A DNA stretch of 64,000 nt, from positions 21,390,001 through 21,454,000 of the forward strand of contig OY727097.1 of assembly GCA_963402885.1 (NCBI GenBank), given 5' to 3'. Both the position numbers and the translations under genes were made by a program. Below the pieces are notes generated by a model. It saw only the letters and a list, made by a program, of their open reading frames with translations, did not search any database and was not told the origin of the DNA. Origin of the DNA: Antedon bifida (taxonomy: Eukaryota; Echinodermata; Crinoidea; Comatulida; Antedonidae). This document shows, piece by piece, positions 12,201 to 18,930 of the stretch. Each line of letters starts with the position of its first letter. The first letter of the stretch is position 1.

Positions 12201-15200
12201 CGTTGCCTTGGGGATTGACCCCGTCGGTAACGTTGGTGGTTTTGAGCATAATTAGTTCTATATTTTGGTCGACTACGATGATCTTTAAATTTACTGGTTA
12301 GACAAAACTTGGCCCAATGGCCATTCTTACCACATGCTCTACATACGTCATCACGAGCAGGACAGTTCTGACGGTCTAAACGGTGATCTGTGCCACAATT
12401 CCTACATTTTTGTTGTTGGTAGGATAGTGATGAAACGTTAGCGATTTGTCCTTGCCCATGCATAGATTGTAGTTCACTTATATGGGCGGCGGAGGCTTCG
12501 TAACTCCGACCAAGTTTGAGCGCGTCTTGAACACTAAATCCTTTTGGTTTGTTCATTAGATCTTTCTGTAATTCCGGTATGGGAGTACTGGCAATGATCT
12601 GCTCTATCAATCGCTCATTCAATTCACTATCGTTAAAATCACATTTCAGAGCAAGCAATTTGCATCGGTTAATAAACTCATCCAACGACTCCCCTTGTTT
12701 TTGTGTGTATTTCCTTAGCTTCAATCGACAAATACGAAAGTTTTCTGAAGGTTCTAATTGCTCAAGAAATTTCTTGAAAATAGTAGCTGGCTCCTTTCGC
12801 TGCTCTTCCGTTAATGTCCATGTATTATATCTGCGAAGACCTTCTTCGCCTACGGCAAGAAGTATCAAAGGAACTTGTCGATCTGCGTCTGTACCTTTAA
12901 CTTGGAAATATAATTCAACACGTTGTTGAAATAACTTAAACGAATCTGCCGCATTTGGCGAGCTCCAATCAAAACGAGGGACGTGTTCAGTCATTGTTGA
13001 CACGAGATATAGACAATACCAGCTGTACTACCGTGGTGGTATGCTGGCTGTGTTGTGTTTATTTCGGCCTAGCATGCACAGAAACGGCTACTAATTGTTG
13101 CGTTTTGTCTTCACTGGTTATGTTTAATAAAAGTAAAGATAATATATCTCACTTCTGACACCATGTAAAATCTGGTGTTATACGAAAGAAATGACACAGA
13201 GAGACGACCATGTAAGTTACAAAAAGTACAAGTGTTTAATGGCAAAACAACACGTCCTTTATATAAGTAATACCTAGCACGCCACCACTCAGGTGTGTAT
13301 GCAAATTGGGGTCTAGCGCCACCATATTTTGATATATACAGAGTAATTCCTTTACTTTGAAATACCTGTAAGCTACACTTTGTGCTGTGTGAATATTAAA
13401 CGTGCATGAAAGGGACAAGCATGTTGAAGTTTGTCAATCAGTCGGCAGATTGAAACATTTTAATGATAAAATAGGAATTGGTAAGTTATCGAATTAAGAT
13501 GTGAAGTATTGGAATAATAATAATGCTTACGAACTCTGAAATCATCACAAAAAGTAGTCGAAATTAGATGATAAGCTCGGACACAAACTTTTACATTTTG
13601 GGTGTATTTTTCGTTGATATTTGATATTTAACAACCTCCCATAAAATGCTAAAAAGCTAAAAAATGACACAAACTAATATACGCAAAACGTTTAATTTAT
13701 ATTTGATATTTTGTGGAAACACGACACCTATTTTGATTCCTTCTTATTTGCGTGTGTTTTTGTTTTGTTTTTATTTTTGTCCATTTACATTTTTTTTTTT
13801 TCATATTTTATATTTAGGAATTTTTTTTGGTGCGAGGTTTTGTTTCTTTTTTGCTAGTTTTGTAATTACATTGTGGTCTAGTTTTGATTTTTAGCTTTAA
13901 CCGGTAATACCTAATTATTACACTTTTACACAATTGATATCAATGGCCACTGACTTACTCACTGAGCCAAACCATGATTTACGATCATTCTGTTCAAAGT
14001 ATAGGTGTAATTAATTAAAACTTCAATGACGCAATCATTCAATACGGTTGACTAAAGACTGTTATTTTAGCGGCCCGGCATGGTATTTGTAGATCCGGCC
14101 ATGGCGGTACAAAACAGAGGAGGTTGCGTAGTTTATACAGTGACGTAACATACAGTAGTCGCTGAGACGTCAAATTACTGCTATTTTTTGCCTTTTTTTA
14201 GTGTTTATCCTTAAAATTCAAGAAAGTGACATAGTCTATCATGTGCAGCTCCTCAATAAGCATCAGTGTGCCGAATGTGAGCACGTACCGTTTAGTGGAT
14301 TTGGAGGAGATACGTAAAATACGCAAAAAATTGATTAGCATTAATATATAGATTATTTGCATTAAACATCAAAGCCAATCAATAACAAAGCCAAAAATAA
14401 GATAAGGACTAGAGACAATTATTATCTGTGTTATAGTTTAACTAGCAGGTTCTTTTGTTCATTGCAGGTTGGTCAAACCAAACCAGGAACCTTAACTCTT
14501 CGGTTCTGTAGTTACATTACAAAGCTGGACGAAGTGATTCTTGCTGAACCAAAATATGACACTATAAATATGAAAGTTAAAGAGAGTTCATATAACAAGT
14601 GTTTGACTCTTGATTACTTAGACAATCTGCGCAGTGAAGGAAAATCGAAAAGAAAAACCGAGAGAACATCTGTAATGTTACGTTTGTGTTGGGTGAAAGT
14701 ACTTAATGTCCAGCCACCAGAAGGATTCTTGAAGGTATATGATGCTGAGGATTTGTTTGAACAGACCATTCAAAAGGTATGTTGTAATTATTGATAATAC
14801 CCTAAGATATGACAAATATTATACAGATATTGACTGCTTAGAGGTTAAATATAAGATTTCACATACCCAAGGGAATGATATTTTGTTCGAGGGAATATAT
14901 ATTTTCTGAAGTGCTAGCTGAGGGAAATATATTTCTCGAGAACATATTATCATTCCCAAGGGGTTGTCAAAGCTTATATTTTACCAATATAAATGGCGAT
15001 ATCTGCTATATTACATAGCCAACAACAAGTTGAATATCTACTGCTGGGTCGGGTGTAGCTAGGCCTCCTTTGTAATAAGCCTGCCTAGTTAGGCGTTGCA
15101 TTCACCATACTAGATTATTATACAGATAATTACTAATTAATAATTCCTTGGCAATAATATATTCACTTAGGCCTAGGTCGTTTAAATTAACAGAAGAATT

Positions 15201-17473
15201 TCCATCAATAAGCCTACATTAATATTAATATTATTATCAGGTAGGCCGAATAAATAATAATTTGTCTTCTTCGAGGAGCCGAATTACCGGATGTTCAGCG
15301 CGCTGCGCGTACTAGGTTACTACCGTGAGTATTAACCAATCACAAACGGTCTTTCATCACATCTAGGGAGGACTAATAACAAATGAGGGCGCTATGTATG
15401 CATAGTTTAAATAGTTTAGTTGATTAATTTCTTCAAGCAAGTTGCGAGGCGCAACGGATAAAACATTGTCTTGTGATGGTGTAACAAATCATCGCGAGTT
15501 CAAGTCCCAGTAGATGACTTTTTTTTATTTATCGCCACACGAAAATTGCATAGTCAATATCATTGTACTCAAGAATTTGCTGGATTTTATACAGTATGTT
15601 TAATGACAGGGACACGATAATTACGCGAAAATTACTCAGTCAATATCATCGTACTCAAGGATATATACGATTTACGATCCTCGCAGCGGTAGTCATGTGA
15701 TGCAGTTTCAACCAATCACGTTCACGTATTTACATAGGCTATGTAATATAATATGTTCATCATAGGATCAGATTACTGTCCCTTCAAGACACAGTTTAGG
15801 TTCAGTCAAATGTAAAAAATGGTTAATCTACATTTCCAAGTTGCTGACTACTGGCCAGCGATGTAAATACTTATAACTTGATGCTGAGATTTTGTTTATA
15901 GGCCTATGACAGAATAACAAACCCTTTTTTCTGTTTTTGTTTCATCCAGAATCCAACACGTTTGCCACACCAAGTGTCTGACGAAGCCAGCTTTAGAAGC
16001 CATCATCCCATGGAAATAACCAGACAACGAGCCTACGAGGAAGACTCGCAAAAGTATGATTCTGGGTCAAGTAAACCTCAACAGCAATTGAAAAATGATC
16101 CTACTGAAATGGAATCTTCTTCAGGTAATTTAGATCTTCCATGTGAACCAGAATCTTCAGATGTACCAGTAGTAGCATCTAAGCTTCCTGTTAATGAATG
16201 GCAGTCTCAATCTGATGCACCTGGGCACTTAACAAACACAGATCTTACAGCTCCAGCTAAAGATGTCAATAATGAGTATGTTGATGAAGTGAATGGTGTT
16301 AGACCAAATGCAGCTAACAAAGTAAGTAATGCCAGGATGTCCAGGAATTCTGTTTTCTAAATGCTATTGTGTTAAAATCCTGTTTTAGAGAACAACTTTC
16401 TGTTTTGTTTTATATAGAATACACATCTGCCACACCAAGTTTCTAGTGAAGAACAAGTTAATGATGAAGGCCAGAAATATTCAGATGTACCAGTAGTAGC
16501 ATCTAAGCTTCCTTTTAATGAATGGCAGTCTCAATCTGATGCACCTGGGAACTTAACAAACACAGATCTTACAGCTCCAGCTAAAGATGTCAATAATGAG
16601 TATGTTGATGAAGTGAATGGTGTTGGACCAAATGCAGCTAACAAAGTAAGTAATGCCAGGATGTCCAGGAATTCTGTTTTCTAAATGCTATTGTGTTAAA
16701 ATCCTGTTTTAGAGAACAACTTTCTGTTTTGTTTTATATAGGATACACATCTGCCACACCAAGTTTCTAGTGAAGAACAGGTTAATGATGAAGGCCAGAA
16801 ATCTGATCCAAACAACCCTCAACTGGAATGGCGAGATGATCCTATTGGAATGGGAGGGGAATATGTTCCTGTAGAATCAAATTCTTCTTCAGATAATATA
16901 AATCGACAAGAACCAAAACCATTTTCAGGTGTACCATTAGTAGCAAAACCTCCTTGTAATGAAATGCAGTCTGAGTCTGAAGATGGGATTAGTTCTCTGA
17001 GGTCAAATCTATCTGGAGACCTACAACTTACAAGAAATGTTAGTAGTGGCCCATCAGCACTGTTGCAAACAAATGGAGGTCAGACAAAAAGTAAAATAGC
17101 CTCAACCACTTCCACAGTATCCTCAGCTAAAGAAGTAAGTGATGAGTATGTTACAGAAATTCAGGGTGTTGGACCAAGTGGGACATCGGGAATCCATTCT
17201 AATGTGGAGAGACCGAAAACGCAAGCCAAAGAAGTTGATAATAGTTATGTTTCAGAATCCAATGCAATTGGACCAAGTGGGACATCAGAAATCCATTCTA
17301 ATGTGGAGAGACAGAAAACGCAAGCCAAAGAAGTTGATAATAGTTATGTTGGAGAATCCAATGCAATTGGACCAAGTGGGACATCAGGAATCCATTCTAA
17401 TGTGGAGACACAGAAACAAACTCAAGCCAAAGAAGTTGATAATAGTTATGTTGGAGAATCCAAGGAAGTTTGA
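241..17473 (+). CDS. Unrecognised six-exon protein (~642 aa) with tyrosine-repeat tail
   Basis: Exons 241-414, 918-1031, 14468-14776, 15950-16321, 16418-16645 and 16742-17473 all join in phase 0 with GT-AG introns. The ATG has A at -3 and an in-frame stop 6 nt upstream. Residues 1-199 look globular, with a helical start and a beta-rich stretch of alternating hydrophobics. From residue 200 the protein is Ser/Asn/Glu-rich and probably disordered. Motifs of the form (D/N)(E/S)YV recur at least seven times: NEYVDEV twice, then GEYVPVE, DEYVTEI, NSYVSES and NSYVGES twice. I do not recognise the family. Repeated acid-flanked tyrosines would suit a phosphotyrosine docking adaptor, but that is only inference. 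Exons 4-6 share a recent tandem duplication. Intron 2 is 13.4 kb and full of transposons. The gene model is well supported; the function is unknown. Confidence 0.8.
1098..2257 (-). mobile_element. Helentron-like non-autonomous element, copy A
   Basis: Read on the minus strand the element ends at plus 1098 with a perfect 9-bp hairpin (plus 1107-1115 pairing with 1119-1127, 3-nt loop) followed by CAAAT and CTAG, then T. Just inside the hairpin is GCGGATAACC (plus 1130-1139). That is the inverse of the outer end seen intact in copy D, which gives the asymmetric terminal inverted repeat of Helentrons/Helitron2. No coding capacity is visible. TGACGTCA occurs at 1279, 1459 and 1624. Its far end is replaced by the 3' end of copy B, head to tail. 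Confidence 0.65.
2258..2660 (-). mobile_element. Helentron-like element, copy B (truncated)
   Basis: CTAG at 2258-2261 and a hairpin with one mismatch repeat the terminus of copy A. The body matches the terminal part of copies C and D, with a shared GCGCGTGCACGCGTAAC-type segment near 2460. The sequence breaks off before the (AAT)n tract, so only about 400 bp remains. Confidence 0.6.
2665..2960 (-). mobile_element. LINE 3' end (CR1/L2-like) with AAT tail
   Basis: On the minus strand 2960 to about 2740 translates to the extreme C-terminus typical of CR1/L2-type reverse transcriptases, with KSYGQRSFMFSAASLWNS followed by FKKNLKRIF. It runs into GGCGCTATACAAATACC and then an (ATT)n tail, which is the usual short-repeat 3' end of these retrotransposons. 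Only the tail of the element remains, as expected from 5' truncation on insertion. Confidence 0.7.
2961..3559. other. AT-rich intronic sequence with a 38-bp direct repeat
   Basis: No gene is seen. An exact 38-bp sequence occurs at 2978-3015 and again at 3403-3440, 425 bp apart in direct orientation. The segment between them is AT-rich and unrecognised. Confidence 0.6.
3560..5354 (-). mobile_element. Degenerate CR1/L2-like LINE (endonuclease + RT)
   Basis: Reading right to left. AP-endonuclease region 5354-4610: RRGGGVIMYIS, then IVGDFNFLDILW (the Asp/Asn motif), then DSDHKSISF (the catalytic SDH motif), with a frameshift near 4912-4935. RT region 4480-3610: HGFMSGRSCETNL, DFTKAFDTIPHN (motif A Asp), LFNVYINEIP, then the thumb region KPEKCKV and SLITPSLDFCSVIYNS. 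The N-terminal part of RT is missing between about 4460 and 4600. The SGVPQG-type motif is shortened and the catalytic xADD box is absent at the junction near 4130-4160. Several frameshifts are present. It is dead. Confidence 0.85.
5355..6802. other. Intronic sequence with a repeated block, no gene
   Basis: Two related segments, 5513-5595 and 6205-6275, share a GAGTTAGATAA(A/T)TAT ... GACRATTAAARCGAATTTA pattern, so this stretch is probably an unnamed repeat containing a direct duplication. No open frame resembles a protein. Confidence 0.4.
6803..6839. repeat. Hairpin with CTAG ends
   Basis: CTAGATG-g-TACGC (6803-6815) pairs with GCGTA-a-CATCTAG (6827-6839), with one internal mismatch and an 11-nt loop TCGCTTCGCTC. 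It is strikingly GC-rich for the region. It may be the end of a Helitron-type element, whose 3' ends carry a hairpin and CTRR, but no opposite end was found. Confidence 0.45.
6990..7930 (-). mobile_element. Second LINE fragment (RT fingers/palm to C-terminus)
   Basis: On the minus strand 7850-7700 encodes HDHDILLKKLEYYGIRG and a YLSNR motif. GSILGPSLFLLYINDI follows at about 7710-7655. After a one-base frameshift comes FADDKNLICSGKNL (about 7625-7580), so the catalytic ADD box is kept. The C-terminal region at 7270-7145 reads LPYINYCCEIWGNTY and LLQKRVIRIVYKADY. Frameshifts and stops break the frame. Jockey/CR1-type order is clear. It differs from the 3560-5354 element, which has lost the ADD box. 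Confidence 0.8.
7931..8431. other. Intronic sequence, nothing recognised
   Basis: AT-rich, with poly-T runs near 8220. No repeat ends or protein similarity were seen before the LTR at 8432. Confidence 0.5.
8432..8599 (-). repeat. 3' LTR
   Basis: On the minus strand it starts TGTAATATGG and ends ATTTTACA, so it has TG...CA ends with the short inverted repeat TGTAA/TTACA. It is nearly identical to 13164-13331. Confidence 0.9.
8600..8607 (-). promoter_or_regulatory. Polypurine tract of the LTR retrotransposon
   Basis: The minus strand reads AAGGGGGA directly before the TGTAATATGG start of the 3' LTR, the position where plus-strand priming occurs in LTR retrotransposons. Confidence 0.75.
8939..10129 (-). 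pseudogene. Integrase region of Gypsy pol
   Basis: Minus-strand frame 10129-9209 encodes the HHCC zinc module (LHTAHLG then CSICQQH), the core Asp in LGADLF, and the second Asp in SDNGPHF. Where the catalytic Glu of the NGxxE motif is expected the sequence reads NGYIKRQ: the codon is AAA (Lys), one G-to-A change from Glu. The C-terminal part continues in another frame after about 9210-9225 (WDPATIHQIADEPRSFF) and ends with TRSGREVKIPDRYKP before a stop near 8939, the usual Gypsy C-terminal tail. Frameshift plus Glu-to-Lys make it inactive. Confidence 0.85.
10130..10693 (-). pseudogene. RNase H and connection region of Gypsy pol, frameshifted
   Basis: On the minus strand 10585-10259 reads as an RNase H C-terminal half: FHVITDHKPLIMI (the TDHKPL motif), then PPRLQRMLIKLQGY and LADGLSRLP. 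Between 10694 and 10585 the frame changes at least once. The segment after RNase H (about 10260-10110) continues in a further frame toward the integrase zinc module, with DPILNQLKGII. Confidence 0.8.
10694..13003 (-). CDS. Gypsy gag-protease-RT polyprotein (769-aa open frame)
   Basis: This long intact frame starts at an ATG about 145 nt after the primer-binding site. The first ~200 residues are a retrotransposon gag. Residues ~205-240 hold two zinc knuckles (CRNCGTDHRLDRQNC and CRACGKNGHWAKFC). A protease follows with LKVDTGAQANTL (active-site DTGA). RT follows with LDPKYLNMAL, FFSKLDAKAGYW (motif A Asp), LPFGLSVSQDIFQ, and catalytic GIADDIAVFG, with Ala at the residue before DD, as seen in some invertebrate Gypsy lineages. 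The frame then runs off into a frameshift before RNase H, so the 769 aa are truncated relative to a full gag-pol. No separate gag stop is visible. Confidence 0.9.
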   Translation of the reverse strand: MSTMTEHVPRFDWSSPNAADSFKLFQQRVELYFQVKGTDADRQVPLILLAVGEEGLRRYNTWTLTEEQRKEPATIFKKFLEQLEPSENFRICRLKLRKYTQKQGESLDEFINRCKLLALKCDFNDSELNERLIEQIIASTPIPELQKDLMNKPKGFSVQDALKLGRSYEASAAHISELQSMHGQGQIANVSSLSYQQQKCRNCGTDHRLDRQNCPARDDVCRACGKNGHWAKFCLTSKFKDHRSRPKYRTNYAQNHQRYRRGQSPRQRGGYQRNRPYGYDRNVHYLGQSEQTHTDDNDTNCMNTQFESFSFSSIQVSSFCFQDGPKPRDEAFANLKVKLDGKPGTHNLQLKVDTGAQANTLPLRTYRHMFPYNLNAKGYPQPNALEATQNVLTAYNDTKIKCFGTTRIHCCYENSTWLNTTFFVVDVPGPAVIGLPTCEQLRIVTLHCNINNTPTKHNPVVNNIEELIKLYPDQFDGIGEFKTVHKLVVDPNVPSRMNAPRRTPIALKEMIKAELSKMEQLNIIKPIEEPTEWVSSLTYVTKTDGSIRVCLDPKYLNMALVRPQHRIPTLEEMNHRFANAKFFSKLDAKAGYWSVKLDHDSQKLTTFQTPFGCYCFQRLPFGLSVSQDIFQLEMDRIIGKCEGVCGIADDIAVFGSTEQEHDTNLINFMKVAEQSGLVLNSTKCHIKQDNITFFGNVYTNKGIKPDPKKVQDLRAMPEPTNKTELQQFLGTMTYLSCFIKDFSTKTTVLRVRRTLSSFGKHIMQKHLKL
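13148..13163 (-). promoter_or_regulatory. tRNA primer-binding site of the LTR retrotransposon
   Basis: The minus strand reads TGGTGTCAGAAGTGAG immediately after the LTR end TTACA. The leading TGG pairs with the CCA end of a tRNA primer. Confidence 0.8.
13164..13331 (-). repeat. 5' LTR
   Basis: Matches the 8432-8599 LTR except for three internal substitutions (around 13222-13230) and the last three bases, where the left copy has ACA and this copy has TTG. The outer end is therefore slightly altered or eroded. Confidence 0.88.
13332..14467. other. Remainder of intron 2, nothing recognised
   Basis: AT-rich, with a T-rich tract at about 13750-13890 that yields a spurious hydrophobic frame. A somewhat GC-richer patch lies at 14070-14170. 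No mobile-element protein or terminal repeat was found. The intron ends at the acceptor TTGCAG, 14462-14467. Confidence 0.45.
14818..15752 (+). mobile_element. Foldback element with internal tRNA-like promoter, copy 1
   Basis: This ~935-bp repeat recurs inverted at 46629-47572. Its left part (14847-14980) is a long imperfect palindrome: AAATATAAG ... GATATTTTGTTCGAGGGAA folds back onto TTCTCGAGAACATATTATC ... CTTATATTT. A second inverted pair, TATTACATAGCC near 15010 and GGCTATGTAATA near 15736, looks like terminal repeats of the remaining ~740 bp. In the middle is a tRNA-like segment. No protein is coded. It sits in intron 3 of the first gene. Confidence 0.65.
15441..15517 (+). repeat. tRNA-derived segment (A/B box)
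   Basis: GAGGCGCAACGG resembles a Pol III A box, and GAGTTCAAGTCCC at 15496-15508 resembles a B box, followed by a T-run. The inverted copy at 46873-46950 has a better A box (TAGCGCAGCGG). The spacing is tRNA-like, but the cloverleaf is degraded. This is a tRNA relic of SINE type rather than a working tRNA gene. Confidence 0.55.
16157..16804 (+). repeat. Tandem duplication spanning exon and intron (2 x 324 bp)
   Basis: Unit 1 (16157-16480) and unit 2 (16481-16804) each hold the end of one exon, a 96-bp intron and the start of the next exon. They differ at only a few positions, for example Arg/Gly and Asn/Asp codons. Because the introns are phase 0 and the exon part is 228 bp, the duplication created a whole new in-frame exon (16418-16645, 76 aa). 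Confidence 0.9.
17190..17470 (+). repeat. Coding repeat of ~99 bp (x3) in the last exon
   Basis: About 33-residue repeats: QAKEVDNSYV(S/G)ES, then NAIGPSGTS, then IHSNVE. The third copy is lengthened by two residues and ends in the stop codon. The preceding DEYVTEIQGVGPSGTSG block is an older relative. Confidence 0.85.
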
Positions 17474-17551
17474 CCAAGATGAGATTTATATTGTTTTAAC
17501 ATGTGTAAAGTATTTATTTACACCTTTGCTAATCTTACAATATTGAATTAA

Positions 17552-17557
17552 AATAAA
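17552..17557 (+). terminator. Candidate polyadenylation signal of the first gene
   Basis: AATAAA lies 79 nt after the stop codon. It is the first such hexamer downstream, so it is a reasonable 3' end, though AT-rich DNA makes chance matches common. Confidence 0.45.
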
Positions 17558-18077
17558 TATCTATGGGTTGTAATTTATTTTTAAAAAGCAATAGGATTTC
17601 ATAGTAAATGTACTTATGTGGTAATTAGGTTGAATTTAGACAATATGAAATGCATCAAACTATTGTTGCTTATCTTAAAAACTTGAATTATGTGTGTAAA
17701 TATATCTGTATATAACAATAATAATAATAACTGTTAATTTAAGATACATCTACATTATTTAATATAACAATTGCCAAACACTTAAATGCAACAACTTTTT
17801 AAACACATCTTGCCATTTTTCCATATTTTTATACAATATTAACTTTTTTTACATTTTAGGCTTTTTATAGAAAATATATCATTACATTTGTATTTCTGTT
17901 TTTAAATTTCCTTTTAATTAAATTTAATATGAAGAAACGTACAACAAATTAGACATACTGAAAGAAACAGAAAAAAAAAGAAATGGAAAAATCTCATTAG
18001 GGAAATAATGGGAAAGCTGAAGTGGAAAAATCGTGGGAAACTGAAGTCGAATAGAATTATTACTTGATAAATATTGA
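17558..18077. other. Intergenic, nothing recognised
   Basis: Very AT-rich, with a short (AAT)n run near 17716. No gene or clear repeat. Confidence 0.5.
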
Positions 18078-18930
18078 TATGTCAGAAAGTCTACTCCTCT
18101 ATCCATGTTATGCATTCATTTACTTCCCTGTTCAATTTTCTTAACATCCATTCCACAAGCTTTTCTTAAAAACTAATGAATAGTGTGTAAGAAAAATTAA
18201 TACAGTATTTGTTTTTGATTATATTAGGAATTGCCATTCCATTTTTCCATTAAAACTGTTTCTACTGTGTATATATATATAATACATGTGTCTTTCTTAC
18301 TACTGGTTCATTTTTTGTTTACCAATTCAGTATTTCTCACTTCTTCCTCACAGTGTTTATGGGTTTACTTCTATGGATATTGAAATTATATTTTTTTTTA
18401 GCAATTGTACATAAACAAATCCCATTATTAACTTTCAACAATGTAATCAGCATAATATAAACTAGCATGTAAAATTTGTTTAAATATTAGTATTAAATAA
18501 ACAATTTAAGTTAATTTTGTAAATACTGTAGTACTGTATTCATATGTTATGGTTGAAAGTCTACTCCTCTATCCCTGGTATACATTAATTTACTTCCCTG
18601 TTCAATTTTCTTAACATCCATTTCACAAGCTTTTCTTTAAAATGTGTAGCAAAATTAATATAGTATTTGTTTTTTGATTATGCGACTATGTTGTCTTCCA
18701 TTTCAGTATTTCTCACTTCTTCCTCTTATTGTTTATGGTTTTGTTTCTGAATTGATATTCAAACTATGTTTTATTGCACATAAACAAATGCCATTACAGT
18801 ATTAACTTTCAACAATGTAATCAGCATAATATAAACGAGCATGTTATGCTGATTACATTGTTGTAAGTTAAATTTGTATAAATATTAGTATTAAATAAAT
18901 AATTAAGTTAATTTGTAAATACTGTAGGCT
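18078..18930. repeat. Tandem segmental duplication (~470 bp, diverged)
   Basis: The block 18080-18537 (AAAGTCTACTCCTCTATCC ... AATACTGTAG) recurs at 18552-18927 with indels. Shared landmarks are TTTCTCACTTCTTCCTC, CAACAATGTAATCAGCATAA and ATTAGTATTAAATAAA. The second copy contains an extra inverted segment that creates a perfect ~19-bp stem. Confidence 0.75.

Larger units (their letters stand above)
8432..13331 (-). mobile_element. Ty3/Gypsy LTR retrotransposon (near complete, defective)
   Basis: Two 168-bp direct LTRs (8432-8599 and 13164-13331) differ at three internal positions plus the last three bases of the right copy. Next to the right LTR is a primer-binding site (minus TGGTGTCAGAAGTGAG, plus 13148-13163). 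Next to the left LTR is a polypurine tract (minus AAGGGGGA, about 8600-8607). Internal order on the minus strand is gag (two CCHC knuckles), protease, RT, RNase H, integrase, which is Gypsy order. The pol frame is broken by several frameshifts. No target-site duplication is evident. It sits antisense in intron 2 of the first gene. Confidence 0.93.

Noticed and set aside
3560..13331. Host genes on the minus strand inside intron 2
   Set aside because: All long minus-strand frames there are retrotransposon gag/pol or LINE reverse transcriptase.
13664..13894. Hydrophobic 76-codon frame resembling a small membrane protein
   Set aside because: It is a T-rich low-complexity tract translating as Phe/Leu.
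15441..15517. Functional tRNA gene
   Set aside because: A and B boxes are present but stems are mismatched and the anticodon arm is not closed; another diverged copy exists, so it is a repeat.
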